Below, piece after piece: positions 1-9,226 of a stretch of 47,070 nucleotides of DNA; position 1 is the stretch's first letter; the number at the start of each line of letters is the position of its first letter. Position numbers and translations under genes: made by a program. Under the pieces are notes generated by a model that was not told the DNA's origin, ran no database searches, and saw only the letters and a program-made list of their open reading frames with translations. Location of the stretch: positions 1 through 47,070 of the forward strand of contig CAZZCU010000017.1 in assembly GCA_964652825.1 (NCBI GenBank), written 5' to 3'. The DNA comes from CAZZCU01 sp964652825 (lineage in GTDB: Bacteria > Bdellovibrionota_B > Oligoflexia > Oligoflexales > CAZZCU01).

Positions 1-2
1 CC

Positions 3-611
3 GAGGCGATGCGGCTTGCCAATCTTGCCGCCGGACGCGTTGTGGAGAAGTGGGGAACGCAGCCGATTACGCGTACCGAACTGGAAGACGAATTGCAACG
101 CGCGTCCTCCGGCAGGCCGGTGCAGTCGATAAACAGTGCAGAAAAAATTGTGACGGCAGCGCAGTTGATCTCGCAAATCGGCACCTCGGGTCGCAGGCAG
201 TCACGCGTGGTTTTCACCAATGGCTGCTTTGATCTCATGCATGCGGGACATATTACTTATCTGGAAGCTTGCAAGTTGCGCGGTGATGTTCTGATTGTTG
301 GTTTAAACACAGATGCCTCTGTGCAACGTCTTAAAGGTAAAGATCGGCCTATTCAAACGCTGAAGCATCGTGCGTGCGTGTTGTCCGCTTTGGGTTGTGT
401 TGATTATGTTGTGGCTTTTGATGAGGACACACCTGCTAGTCTGATCGAGGCGATTATCCCGGATGTTTTGATTAAGGGTGCTGATTACGCTGCGCATGAG
501 ATCGCCGGTGGCGATATTGTACGTGCGCACGGAGGCAGTGTGGAGACAGTGGCGCTGGTTCCAGGTGTTTCGACAACGTCACTAATAGAGAAAATCCGCT
601 CTACGGATTAA
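3..611 (+). CDS. hldE: D-glycero-beta-D-manno-heptose 1-phosphate adenylyltransferase; 3' part of bifunctional HldE (5' end outside window)
   Basis: Adds AMP from ATP to heptose-1-phosphate, the last nucleotide-activation step toward ADP-heptose for the LPS inner core; cytosolic. The visible frame is open to the left edge (before the first ATG at 9). Its first about 35 codons (EAMRLANLAAG...VEKWGT...ELE) match the end of the HldE ribokinase-type domain, so this is most likely the tail of the bifunctional kinase/adenylyltransferase rather than a free-standing RfaE2. The nucleotidyltransferase domain starts near residue 65 with VVFTNGCFDLMHAGH, containing the HxGH ATP-binding motif, followed by GLNTDASV, GKDRPI and the terminal STTSLIEKIR motif. 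The 3' end overlaps the convergent downstream gene by 11 bp. Family assignment is firm; the fused architecture is inferred from the partial kinase tail. Confidence 0.93.
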   Translation, partial: EAMRLANLAAGRVVEKWGTQPITRTELEDELQRASSGRPVQSINSAEKIVTAAQLISQIGTSGRRQSRVVFTNGCFDLMHAGHITYLEACKLRGDVLIVGLNTDASVQRLKGKDRPIQTLKHRACVLSALGCVDYVVAFDEDTPASLIEAIIPDVLIKGADYAAHEIAGGDIVRAHGGSVETVALVPGVSTTSLIEKIRSTD

Positions 612-1566
612 CGCTGCTGATCGTTACTGAGTTTTGAATATCTGCTGCGATGCGATCGGCGAGATTAGCCCAGACTTTATTGTCTAATCCCATGTTGATG
701 TGACCATTGATACTGGAAGGAAACGGATAGCGATATTCCGTATTTCCTGAGGCTTCCATAATTGCGGTCGCATGCAAGACATTAAAGAAATCAACTTGGA
801 AGTAGTTATGCCACCAGCCGACGCGCTGACGGATTTGCTGTTTCTGTTCAGAGGTAATATCAGTGGGCGATGTGCCACAACCTTGTCCGGACGGCGGTAT
901 TTTACCTTCCAAAAGGTTGTTCGCTACATTTTTCATTGTTTCGGCATCACAAGTATGCGGACTAATGGCATCCATGGTTGAAAGCAAGCCGATGCGTACA
1001 GTCTCGGGAACATTTAATGCTGCTTGCATCGCAAACCAGCCGCCGTATGAGTGTCCATTGACGTACGCACTACCGCGGCCTTCTTGTGCCTGGCGCGTAA
1101 TCTCTTCATAGAGCTGTGAGATCGGGCCTTCGCGCAAAGTGTCTGGTGCGGCCGAAGAGTAAAAACGTACAGAATTGATATTGGGTGAAAAACAACTTAA
1201 GACAAAACGGGTCTTGCGACCGGTCGCCGCCTCGATGCGTTGCTTCATTTGCATGAAGCCGGTGTAATTGTTCATGCCATAAGGATTGGGAGTTGCATTG
1301 GTGGCGGTCGACACGCAGCTATTCCAGCCGGCGATTGATACTAAGACCGGATCGCCGTCGCCTGAGGCGGAATTAACATGTTGGATGGCGTTGGGATTAC
1401 CTGTGCCGACCTGGGTCGGAGTTGTTGGTTTTGTGGAAGCTCTGCCGTTGGTTTTGGGGCGCGAGGTTGTATTGCATGCGCTTGCTGCGAATATAACCAC
1501 GCAAGCTAGCGCTGTCTTTGTTAAGCTGCCTGGCAACCAGTTCGAGATCTGCAACAACCGAAGCAT
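601..1566 (-). CDS. Predicted alpha/beta-hydrolase lipoprotein
   Basis: Predicted envelope-anchored hydrolase of the alpha/beta fold; substrate unknown. The N-terminus has a hydrophobic stretch ending FAASAC, a plausible lipobox, followed by a Thr/Pro-rich linker. A nucleophile elbow G-H-S-Y-G-G lies mid-protein (VNGHSYGGWFAMQ), typical of lipases and esterases. A late His within SINGHINMG could be the catalytic histidine. The longest frame begins with TTG at 1593, but the ATG at 1566 gives a normal signal peptide and is preferred; neither has a strong Shine-Dalgarno. The gene converges on hldE with an 11-bp overlap of the 3' ends. Hydrolase class is fairly clear; specificity cannot be told. 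Confidence 0.75.
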   Translation of the reverse strand: MLRLLQISNWLPGSLTKTALACVVIFAASACNTTSRPKTNGRASTKPTTPTQVGTGNPNAIQHVNSASGDGDPVLVSIAGWNSCVSTATNATPNPYGMNNYTGFMQMKQRIEAATGRKTRFVLSCFSPNINSVRFYSSAAPDTLREGPISQLYEEITRQAQEGRGSAYVNGHSYGGWFAMQAALNVPETVRIGLLSTMDAISPHTCDAETMKNVANNLLEGKIPPSGQGCGTSPTDITSEQKQQIRQRVGWWHNYFQVDFFNVLHATAIMEASGNTEYRYPFPSSINGHINMGLDNKVWANLADRIAADIQNSVTISSVNP

Positions 1567-1748
1567 TTCGTTTTCCGTCCTACAACATACCAATACAATC
1601 GTGGTCTTATCGACAGAGCAAGGCCTGCGCCAGTTTTGGATATAAATTTACAATTATATAACTATTTGAAAATATTGAGTTATTTTTGATTCGAGTGCGG
1701 ATTTTTGCCTGGATATACCTGTATAGCTCCAAGATAGTGTCTAAATTT

Positions 1749-1778
1749 TTGACGTTCTGTGAGCAGGCATAGTGTAAA
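1749..1778 (+). promoter_or_regulatory. Possible sigma70-like promoter for the lipoprotein gene at 1814
   Basis: TTGACG at 1749-1754 and TGTAAA at 1773-1778 are 18 bp apart in an AT-rich 220-bp intergenic region. A Shine-Dalgarno GAGGAG sits just before the ATG at 1814. The -35 is good and the -10 is only fair (4 of 6). Confidence 0.35.
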
Positions 1779-1813
1779 CTAGCAGCTTATTTCATTGATC
1801 GAGGAGCGCCGTC

Positions 1814-2902
1814 ATGACGATGACAACTTCAACGCGTTTGCTAGCATATTTAATCGCTTCAACCATGCTCATGGGCTTGGTTACGCTCGGCGGGTGCAAG
1901 ACCAGTGAGAAGACTACCGGTGGCAAAGCTGGTGCTCAAGGTTCGGCGCCTGCGGGTTTTTTGAAGGGATTTATACCGTCGGCTCAAATAGTCAGGCCCA
2001 CACAAGTAGTAGATGTCGCAAAAACCGATATGGCGAAACGTATTAATGCGCTTGGCACGGTTGTTTACCACCATCCTCCCTCAGGTGGTAGCGAGACGAC
2101 GGGGTGTATTGCCGAAGCTATCGCTGGCGTCAAGGCGGTTGCCGGCAAAGATCGTTTGTCATTCGATATTCCCAGCGCTGATTTAACCGCGTGCATGAAT
2201 CGGGAAGTTGCTGCTCAGAATACAGCTGGTAGCAGTGTCACTATCGATACTGCACAATTGCGCGTACAGTTGCGCGGCTTTTGCGAAGGCGGGGACGCCA
2301 CAATTTTCAATGGCAAAGGTGGAAGAGAGTTTCTTGGTACAGACGTTATGAATCAGTTTTGCCAAATCGGCGATCGTGTTTCGCAATTGTTAAATATTGA
2401 GTTTAGTCAACGTGCCACCATTCGTACCGGTAGTTTAACCATCACCTATGGCACGCGCACACTATCAGGTGTCATGGATGCTAATGGTGATGCCTGTGTC
2501 GCGACGCGTGCGGGCACGGATTGGAATTTTTCTTCTTGCAAGCGTTTTGAAATTATTACGGTTGATGACATACAAACGAATCCGCCTAATCAGCCAGTAC
2601 CTGCGGGTTTGCAGTCCAAGGGTGAGTATTATATTGCTGACTTCGCCAATCTTATTGGTGTTAACAAAGGGCGTTATTACAAGAGTGGCGTGGTCAGTCT
2701 GGACTTCAATAGCTGGCAAGGTCAAATACGCTACAACGGCGCGGAGAATCCACCTTCATGGTCGATGAGCGGTGCCGGCGGTACAGTTAATGGAACATTT
2801 GTGCCTTACACCACTGCAGGCCTTCGCTTGCATCGTTTGATGAATACGACGTCGGCGGAGCTCAGGGAGTTCACACCGCGGTTTTTGGGTGTTTGGTTTT
2901 GA
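1814..2902 (+). CDS. Lipoprotein of unknown function
   Basis: I do not recognise a family. The N-terminus is a clear type II signal peptide with lipobox LGGC (Cys28), followed by a Lys/Gly/Thr-rich linker, so the 362-aa product is likely anchored in the outer or inner membrane facing the periplasm. The middle is cysteine-containing (TTGCIAEAI, DLTACMNRE, GFCEGGD, QFCQIG, DACVATR, SSCKRFE), suggesting disulfides. The C-terminal third is Gly/Asn/Tyr-rich and probably beta-structured. The ATG at 1814 is preceded by GAGGAG at good spacing. The NYN gene follows 11 bp after the stop, so the two may be co-transcribed. Confidence 0.8.
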   Translation: MTMTTSTRLLAYLIASTMLMGLVTLGGCKTSEKTTGGKAGAQGSAPAGFLKGFIPSAQIVRPTQVVDVAKTDMAKRINALGTVVYHHPPSGGSETTGCIAEAIAGVKAVAGKDRLSFDIPSADLTACMNREVAAQNTAGSSVTIDTAQLRVQLRGFCEGGDATIFNGKGGREFLGTDVMNQFCQIGDRVSQLLNIEFSQRATIRTGSLTITYGTRTLSGVMDANGDACVATRAGTDWNFSSCKRFEIITVDDIQTNPPNQPVPAGLQSKGEYYIADFANLIGVNKGRYYKSGVVSLDFNSWQGQIRYNGAENPPSWSMSGAGGTVNGTFVPYTTAGLRLHRLMNTTSAELREFTPRFLGVWF

Positions 2903-2913
2903 TGGAATGATGC

Positions 2914-3630
2914 ATGCGCTCAGCGATTTTTTTGGACGGCGGATATTTTCTTAATCAGGTAAAAGCAGCACAAGTAAATATAGACTACGATCGATTGGCT
3001 GACTATTTCATGGCACCGCTACGCCAGCGCGTGCCCATGGATTTGATGCGTTCTTATTTTTATTATTGCGCTCCATGGATGTCGACAACACCCACCGAGG
3101 ATGAGTTGCGTCGCATGGAACAGTTTTCCAAGTTTATTCAACAAATCGAAGATCTCAGTCGCTGGCAGGTGCGGTTGGGTAAATTAGAAAAACGTCGTGA
3201 TGGAATGCGGGAGTATTTTGAGCAAAAACGTGTCGACGTTTTGTTATCAATTGATTTAGTGCGGCATGCGGCATCGGGTCATATTCAGCATGCAATTTTG
3301 ATTGCTGGTGACAGTGATTTCATTCCGGCTGTGATCAGCGCCAAAGAAGCCGGCGTGACGTTGACGCTGTGGTGTGGAGATAAGACCACAGTGCACAAAG
3401 ACCTCATTACGGTTGCGGATGAGGTTCAGTATTTTAATTGGAAGAGCTTCCCGCGTGTCATCGAGACCAGTAAAAAACAGCCAACACCGCGGGCGACGGC
3501 GTCTCAGTCGCGTAGCGCATCATCAGCAAGCAGCACTGCAGCGCCATCACAATCAGCGGCAATTGTATCAAAAGCCAAAGACGAACGCCGCGGTGGGCGC
3601 CCAAGTGGTGGTGGTCGTGGGCGGAAGTAA
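2914..3630 (+). CDS. NYN-domain (PIN-like, LabA/DUF88 family) protein
   Basis: NYN domains are PIN-like folds, many of them metal-dependent RNases. The sequence shows the family's acidic motifs in order: AIFLDGGYF at the N-terminus (Asp8), KRVDVLLSIDLVRHA near the middle (acidic residue after KR), and LIAGDSDFIPAV (GDSDF). The domain fills about residues 1-185. The last about 50 residues are a low-complexity Ser/Ala/Gln tail ending in Gly/Arg (GRPSGGGRGRK), which could bind RNA or be disordered. The product is cytosolic (no signal peptide). Only 11 bp separate it from the upstream lipoprotein; the start codon has a weak ribosome-binding site, so translation may be coupled. Function beyond probable RNA cleavage or binding is unknown. 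Confidence 0.85.
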   Translation: MRSAIFLDGGYFLNQVKAAQVNIDYDRLADYFMAPLRQRVPMDLMRSYFYYCAPWMSTTPTEDELRRMEQFSKFIQQIEDLSRWQVRLGKLEKRRDGMREYFEQKRVDVLLSIDLVRHAASGHIQHAILIAGDSDFIPAVISAKEAGVTLTLWCGDKTTVHKDLITVADEVQYFNWKSFPRVIETSKKQPTPRATASQSRSASSASSTAAPSQSAAIVSKAKDERRGGRPSGGGRGRK

Positions 3631-3638
3631 TCTGACGA

Positions 3639-4400
3639 CTATCGACAAATAGCGAAACTAATATCATCAACAGCTAAGTCGCCACTTTCTGTATTTTGAT
3701 CGAAATTTTTTCCGCAGAGTTCAATCGTTTCGTCTTTGGTAGCTTCCCATTTTGAGGTAAACAGCACCCAGCTGCGCGGTGCTGGATCGAATATTTTGCT
3801 AAAATCGGCGCCATTGATTGTCCACGAGATGCGGCTTTTTTGATCTGTCAGCGAAACGGTGCGCGTGCGTACCGACATTTCATACGTAATGCCAGCCTTT
3901 ACTTGTAATTGCTGGCACCAGAAATTGCGCATGCCGTCGCCTGCTTTTGGCAAGTTTACGACGAGCATTTTACCGGAATTGCCAGCTACATTTTTGGCGT
4001 AGCCGTCGTGACACTCACCAGGGTCTTCGTTGATGGTATACTTGAGCGCATCGCCTGGTGTGTATCGACCTTTTGTTACGCGACAACCTAATTCATATCC
4101 ATATTCAGTCGTAAAGCTGACGTTTCCTAAGTCGAAATTACCGTTGGTTACCAGGTTGGTGCCTTTGCAACTGATCGCGCTACCTACTGAATCAACAATT
4201 CCCACTTGATCGGGAATATCTTTATCGTCCGTTGCATCTTGAGGGTTGCCATCTTCATAACCAATAGAGATGCCTGGTTCGGAAGATACCTTGGATTTTT
4301 CTTTGGTCTTGCCGGTTATACCGCCCGAAAAATTCGTGTCTGAGCATGCTCCGAGTGCGAGCGCAGCGCTGAGACTCATGGAGATCAATAGAGGATTCAT
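3639..4400 (-). CDS. Lipoprotein with carbohydrate-binding-module-like C-terminal domain
   Basis: The N-terminus is a lipoprotein signal peptide with lipobox LGAC (Cys19), followed by a polar, Lys/Asp-rich linker to about residue 85. The remainder begins LVTNGNFDLGN, an opening often seen in CBM4/9-like jelly-roll domains, and has the expected alternating beta pattern with paired cysteines (ELGCRVTKG, GECHDG, FWCQQL, ELCGKN, FAICR). No catalytic motif is visible, so a binding role at the cell surface or in the periplasm is a guess. It is convergent with the NYN gene, 8 bp between stops. The domain assignment comes from sequence pattern only. Confidence 0.72.
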   Translation of the reverse strand: MNPLLISMSLSAALALGACSDTNFSGGITGKTKEKSKVSSEPGISIGYEDGNPQDATDDKDIPDQVGIVDSVGSAISCKGTNLVTNGNFDLGNVSFTTEYGYELGCRVTKGRYTPGDALKYTINEDPGECHDGYAKNVAGNSGKMLVVNLPKAGDGMRNFWCQQLQVKAGITYEMSVRTRTVSLTDQKSRISWTINGADFSKIFDPAPRSWVLFTSKWEATKDETIELCGKNFDQNTESGDLAVDDISFAICR

Positions 4401-4574
4401 ATGGGCTCCTAGATCATTGTAGAATCCTAATCGGTATTTATTGGGGGCGGCTTAACTGATATCTAAATCTACTAAAATCTCAGGGGTATAGACGATAGAT
4501 TTAAAAATGACATTCAAGCTGTGCCAGAAAGTCATGTAATATCAGGAGGAATTTTGAGTTTTTCAACAATTCAG

Positions 4575-4651
4575 TGGTGGCGAGAGGCGGAGTTGAACCG
4601 CCGACCTACGGGTTATGAATCCGTCGCTCTTACCAACTGAGCTACCTCGCC
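4575..4651 (-). tRNA. tRNA-Met (CAT), probably the elongator
   Basis: On the minus strand the sequence folds as a 77-nt cloverleaf including an encoded CCA. It has a 7-bp acceptor stem (GGCGAGG pairing with TCTCGCC, one G-T), the D-arm GTAGCTCAGTTGGTAAGAGC, anticodon loop TTCATAA and T-loop GTTCAACTC. Anticodon CAT could also be tRNA-Ile2, but the body resembles elongator tRNA-Met. G1-C72 pairing argues against the initiator. Confidence 0.93.
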
Positions 4652-4675
4652 ATAGAGCTGGAAACAGGAAGGGTA

Positions 4676-4704
4676 GTTTTAGTCTTGAGGGGCGGTACTG
4701 TCAA
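4676..4704 (-). promoter_or_regulatory. Promoter of tRNA-Met
   Basis: On the minus strand a perfect -35 TTGACA (4699-4704) is followed after 17 bp by TAAAAC (4676-4681), placing the start of transcription roughly 15-20 nt before the tRNA. Spacing and position are right for a sigma70-type tRNA promoter. Confidence 0.65.
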
Positions 4705-4780
4705 CACTGCTCGTCAGCTCCGACGTCGGAGTGAATAAATTCTTTTAAAATCAATTGGTTGCGTCGCAGTAAAATGTCTT

Positions 4781-7700
4781 TTATCGATACGGCGGCAAGG
4801 GCATTGGGCGATGCGTGGTAACGAAGTCGGGATTGCGTTCGATGGCTTGGATAAAGGCGACGGCTTTTTCCATATTTGTGAATAACGAGCAACCATAGCG
4901 TACGGCCGCCTGGCGGATTTGACTATCGTTGGTAAGTTCTTCGCGTTGCAGATTTTTGGGAATGTTGATGACGCAGTCGACCCATTTCTCGCGGATGGCG
5001 GTGATTGCATCTTCTTTCGCCTGCCCTGGCCAGGCAACATCTTCAACCTCAAAGCCATGTGAACGCAAGTGTTCGGCGGTTCCCTCGGTGGCATAGACTT
5101 TCAAGCCGAGCTTTTTTAGAATGTCCGCTGATTGCAGGAATTTGACTTTTTCGTGTGCGCGGCCAGAGCTAACCAGAATGCCGCGCTTTGGGATACGAAT
5201 TCCAGACGCCTGCAAAGCCAGCAGCAGCGCCTCATCGAAGGTATCGCCCAAGCAACCGACTTCGCCAGTGGAGGCCATCTCAACACCAAGAATGGGATCG
5301 ACACCGCTCAAGCGTGTAAAGCTGAACATCGGCGCTTTCACGCCCACATGTGGCAGATCATCTTCGTTCAGGCGTGCCAGACTTGGATTGATGCCGATCA
5401 TGACATCAGTGGCCGCATCTGCCAAATTCAAGCCGACGGTTTTGGAGACAAAAGGAAACGAACGTGCTGCGCGCGCATTGCATTCAATAACTTTTATTTT
5501 GTTAGCTTTAGCCAAAAACTGAATGTTAAACGGACCGTTCAGGTTCAAGCCCTTGGCAATTTCGCGTCCGGCTTTGCGTACTTGTCGTGTGGTCTCGACG
5601 TATAGTTTTTGTGCTGGTACGACCAAAGTCGCATCGCCTGAGTGAACGCCGGCGTTTTCGATGTGTTCGCTAACGATCGCGGTTAAAATCTGCCCTTGGC
5701 GTGCGACGCCGTCCAACTCGATCTCGCGTGCGCCATCGATGAATTCGCTGATCACCACCGGGTGATCCGAAGATACTGCTGCCGCGTTGGCCAAACAGCG
5801 CTTCAGTGATTCCTCGTCGATAGCGACTTCCATCGCCGCGCCTGAGAGAACATAGCTTGGTCGAATCAGCACGGGGAAGCCGACCTCATCGACAAATTTC
5901 ATCACGTCCGCATGCGAGGAGGCCGCCATCCAGCGCGGCTGCTCGATCCCCAGTCGATCGAGTAGTGCCGAGAATTTGCTGCGATCTTCCGCGCAGTCGA
6001 TCGTTTCCGGGCGATGTCCCAGTAGTTTGACGCCAGCGCCCGCCAGTGGCAGCGCGAGTTTATTGGGTAGTTGCCCGCCCATGGAGGCAATGACGCCGAT
6101 CGCGTTTTCATGTTGCACGATATCGAGAATGCGTTCGAGCGTCATCTCTTCAAAGTACAGACGATCAGAGCTGTTGTAGTCGGTGGATACCGTCTCAGGA
6201 TTGCAATTGATGATAACGCTGCGCCATCCGGCTGTTTGCAAGCGTTGGCTACAGCTCACCGCGCACCAATCAAACTCCACGCTGGTGCCGATGCGATAAG
6301 TGCCACTACCCAAGATGACGCCGGTAAAGACTTTGCCATCGTCTGGAATCGGATCGCTGAACATCCCCGCATACGACATATAGAGGTAATTGGAGGGCGA
6401 GGGGTATTCACCCGCCGTGGTATCGATTTTCTTCACCACTGGTTTTAAGTCGAGATCCAATCTAATCTTTCGCAGCGTCAATGACGCATCAATAACCATC
6501 CGACTGGTGATTTTCTCGTCTTTTAAACAGGCGCTCAGAGCCACGGCCGCGATTTGTTCGTCACCAAAGCCATTGATTTTCCAGCCGCGTAAGGTGTCTG
6601 GATCGATAGTGCCAAAGGCTTTTTGGATAATGCCGCGTGGACTATCTGGCTGTGGTGCGTTTTTTGTCGCCGTCTCGCGAATTTGTTTTTCGCAATCAGT
6701 AATGCGTCGCAATTGCGCGAGGAACCATTTGTCGATTCTCGTCAGTTCATGAATCGCATCGATATCCATGCCATTGCGCAAGGCGGTGATCACCGCCGAC
6801 AAGCGAGTATCAGTTGGATTCTGCAGAGCGGCGCGCAAGTCATCGTCGCTTAGCTGCGGCGAGATCATACTGATGCCGCGTGCGTCTTCCGTCACCATGC
6901 GTACAGCTTTTTGGATTGCTTCGGGGAAGGTTCTGCCAATCGACATCACTTCGCCCACCGACTTCATGGTCGAGCCGAGTTGGCGCGAAACGCCCGGGAA
7001 TTTTCCAAGATCCCAGCGTGGGAACTTGACAGTGATATAATCAAGTGCCGGCTCAAAAAATGCATAGGTGATGCCAGTGACCGGATTCTTGAGCTCCAGC
7101 AGATCATAGCCGAGTACGACTTTGGCGGCGATATAGGCAATGGGATAGCCGGATGCTTTGCTTGCGAGAGCACTGGAGCGTGATAAGCGCGCGTTAACTT
7201 CGATGACATAAAAGTCATGCGAATCCGGACTTAGCGCGAACTGTGCATTGCACTCGCCGACCACACCGACCGAGTTGATAATCTTGATCGAGGCATTGCG
7301 TAGCATCTGGTAGTCTTCGTCCGACAAAGATTGGCTGGGACAGACAACGATGGAATCGCCCGTGTGTATCCCGAGTGGATCGAAGTTTTCCATATTGCAG
7401 ATCGTGATGGTGTTGCCCTCGCAATCACGCATGACTTCGTATTCAACTTCTTTCCAGCCTTTGACGGATTTTTCGATAAGTACTTGCGGTGCGTAGGCAA
7501 GTGCGCCTTCAACAATTTTATTCAGTTCGCTTTCATTGGCGGCAAAACCGCTGCCCAGTCCACCAAGCGCATAGGCGGCGCGCACGATAACCGGATAACC
7601 AATGTTTTCCGCTGCCTCCTGTGCGGCTTTGAGCGAAGTCACGGCATAACTCGGCGGTGTTGGCATGCCGATTTTCGTCATTTGCTGGGCAAATTCTTCG

Positions 7701-8104
7701 CGATCTTCCGTCATCCTCAATGTCGCGATTGGCGTGCCGAGATTGATGATGTTGTATTTTTTGAGAATGCCGAGATCTTCGAGCTGAATAACGCAGTTCA
7801 GTGCCGTTTGCCCGCCAAAGCCGGCAATCACGGCATCCGGGCGTTCAATATCGATCACTCGCTCGACCCATTCGGCCTCGACTGGATACAAATAAATTTT
7901 GACGTTCGGTTGTGGGTTGGTCTGAACCGTGGCGATGTTTGGGTTGATCAGAATAACATCCATGCCCTCTTCGAGCAGCGCTTTGATCGCCTGGCTGCCG
8001 GAGTAATCAAATTCGCCCGCCTGGCCGATCGATAATCCGCCCGATCCGAGGAGCAGGATGCGTGGCTTGCGACCTAAATGACGAAGCTCGGGGCGAAGCG
8101 GCAT
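4781..8104 (-). CDS. carB: Carbamoyl-phosphate synthase large subunit
   Basis: Makes carbamoyl phosphate from bicarbonate, two ATP and glutamine-derived ammonia, feeding arginine and pyrimidine synthesis; partner of CarA. At 1107 aa it is slightly longer than the usual about 1070. Two tandem ATP-grasp halves are visible: the first begins ILLLGSGGLSIGQAGEFDYSG and contains GIHTGDSIVV; the second begins VILGSGTYRIGTSVEFDWC and contains GVHSGDATLVV. The C-terminal MGS-like allosteric domain starts near GILVSSGRAHEKVKF. The first-half signature GSGGLSIGQAGEFDYSGSQA with INPNIATVQT is that of eukaryotic CAD and some bacterial lineages rather than the E. coli type (GPIVIGQACEFDYSGTQA). The ATG directly follows the TAA of carA (TAAATG), so the two are translationally coupled. 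Confidence 0.97.
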   Translation of the reverse strand: MPLRPELRHLGRKPRILLLGSGGLSIGQAGEFDYSGSQAIKALLEEGMDVILINPNIATVQTNPQPNVKIYLYPVEAEWVERVIDIERPDAVIAGFGGQTALNCVIQLEDLGILKKYNIINLGTPIATLRMTEDREEFAQQMTKIGMPTPPSYAVTSLKAAQEAAENIGYPVIVRAAYALGGLGSGFAANESELNKIVEGALAYAPQVLIEKSVKGWKEVEYEVMRDCEGNTITICNMENFDPLGIHTGDSIVVCPSQSLSDEDYQMLRNASIKIINSVGVVGECNAQFALSPDSHDFYVIEVNARLSRSSALASKASGYPIAYIAAKVVLGYDLLELKNPVTGITYAFFEPALDYITVKFPRWDLGKFPGVSRQLGSTMKSVGEVMSIGRTFPEAIQKAVRMVTEDARGISMISPQLSDDDLRAALQNPTDTRLSAVITALRNGMDIDAIHELTRIDKWFLAQLRRITDCEKQIRETATKNAPQPDSPRGIIQKAFGTIDPDTLRGWKINGFGDEQIAAVALSACLKDEKITSRMVIDASLTLRKIRLDLDLKPVVKKIDTTAGEYPSPSNYLYMSYAGMFSDPIPDDGKVFTGVILGSGTYRIGTSVEFDWCAVSCSQRLQTAGWRSVIINCNPETVSTDYNSSDRLYFEEMTLERILDIVQHENAIGVIASMGGQLPNKLALPLAGAGVKLLGHRPETIDCAEDRSKFSALLDRLGIEQPRWMAASSHADVMKFVDEVGFPVLIRPSYVLSGAAMEVAIDEESLKRCLANAAAVSSDHPVVISEFIDGAREIELDGVARQGQILTAIVSEHIENAGVHSGDATLVVPAQKLYVETTRQVRKAGREIAKGLNLNGPFNIQFLAKANKIKVIECNARAARSFPFVSKTVGLNLADAATDVMIGINPSLARLNEDDLPHVGVKAPMFSFTRLSGVDPILGVEMASTGEVGCLGDTFDEALLLALQASGIRIPKRGILVSSGRAHEKVKFLQSADILKKLGLKVYATEGTAEHLRSHGFEVEDVAWPGQAKEDAITAIREKWVDCVINIPKNLQREELTNDSQIRQAAVRYGCSLFTNMEKAVAFIQAIERNPDFVTTHRPMPLPPYR

Positions 8105-9226
8105 TTACCTGGCTCCCTTAATAAAATCGTCGATGATCCAGCCAGTGTCGCGCGGCCCACCAGCGGCTTCCGGGTGAAACTGCGCGCTACGGAACGGTTT
8201 GGTTTTGTGTTTGATGCCTTCGATCGTCTGATCATTCACGTTCAGGAACCAAGATTCCCATTCGTCAGGTAGTGTTTTTGCATCAACAACATAGCCATGA
8301 TTTTGACTGGTGATGAAGCCTTTGCGGGTTCCCGCCAAATACACCGGTTGATTGTGACTACGATGTCCATAGGGCATTCGCGTGGTTTGGGCGCCCGCGG
8401 CAAGTGCCAGCAATTGATGACCAAGGCAAATTCCAAGTACAGGGCGTTCGCCTTGCAACAACGCACGAACACTCTCAATAACCGTGCCTGTATTTTTGGG
8501 ATCGCCCGGACCATTGCTGATCAACCAGGCATCGCAATCCACGGTTTGCATATCGGTGTCCCACGGCAACAACTCAATTTCGCAGTCATGAGCCAATAGT
8601 TGTCGCAAGATATTCCACTTCACGCCGCAGTCGAGAACGCCGACGCGGATTTTACCTTTACCGAGTTTGACACGTTCCTTGCTGGAGACCGCCGATAAAA
8701 TATTTGTCGAGCCCGGATCGAAGTAACCGCCGACTTTGGTTTTGGTATCCAAATGACCAAGATCGCGGCAGCCCTCGGCGCTCTCCGGCTCGATGCGGGC
8801 TAAGAGTTGTTTGGAATTGCGAATAGCATGAACCAGATGACGTGTATCCAAGCCGGTAATGCCAGGTACGTTCTGTGATTTGAGCCATTTGTCTAGCGAG
8901 TGCAGGCTGGTCCAGTGAAAAGCTTCTTCGCTGTCAATGGAGACGATAACTCCTGATGTATGTACGGCGCTGCTTTCAAAACCATTGCTGATGGGAATCT
9001 GTAAGCCTTTAGGCAACGATGGAATGCCGTAGTTGCCAATCAATGGATAAGTGAAAATCAGAATCTGACCGAAATAAGAAGGATCGGTGATGGCTTCGCT
9101 GTAGCCAACCATGCCGGTAGTAAAAACCAGCTCGCCACTGGCAATCAGTGGCGCACCGATGAGTGTGCCAGTAAAACGCTGACCGTCAGATAAGACAAGG
9201 CTGCAGCGTCGCGTCTTTTCAGTCAT
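8105..9226 (-). CDS. carA: Carbamoyl-phosphate synthase small subunit (glutamine amidotransferase)
   Basis: Hydrolyses glutamine and channels ammonia to CarB. The N-terminal CPSase small domain is seen in GMVGYSEAITDPSYFGQI and PLIGNYGIPS. The class I amidotransferase domain has the nucleophile Cys in LGICLGHQL and the His/Glu pair in QFHPEAAGGP. The stretches YGHRSHNQP and FITSQNHGYVV are close to CAD, consistent with the carB type. The frame opens at 9271, but an ATG at 9226 lies 10 nt after a GGGAG and gives the N-terminus MTEKTRRCSLVLSDGQ, so I prefer it. An ATG at 9235 is also possible. It is upstream of and abuts carB. Confidence 0.95.
   Translation of the reverse strand: MTEKTRRCSLVLSDGQRFTGTLIGAPLIASGELVFTTGMVGYSEAITDPSYFGQILIFTYPLIGNYGIPSLPKGLQIPISNGFESSAVHTSGVIVSIDSEEAFHWTSLHSLDKWLKSQNVPGITGLDTRHLVHAIRNSKQLLARIEPESAEGCRDLGHLDTKTKVGGYFDPGSTNILSAVSSKERVKLGKGKIRVGVLDCGVKWNILRQLLAHDCEIELLPWDTDMQTVDCDAWLISNGPGDPKNTGTVIESVRALLQGERPVLGICLGHQLLALAAGAQTTRMPYGHRSHNQPVYLAGTRKGFITSQNHGYVVDAKTLPDEWESWFLNVNDQTIEGIKHKTKPFRSAQFHPEAAGGPRDTGWIIDDFIKGAR

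Noticed and set aside
1286..1645. Open frame on the plus strand across the hydrolase lipoprotein gene
   Set aside because: Antisense shadow of a gene with a clear signal peptide and nucleophile motif.
4718..4731. 14-bp palindrome CTCCGACGTCGGAG as carB terminator
   Set aside because: There is no loop of usable size and no T-run on the carB strand; its role is unclear.
7331..8035. Long plus-strand open frame (234 codons) inside carB
   Set aside because: It is antisense to the highly conserved first ATP-grasp domain of carB, with no ribosome-binding site or recognisable product.
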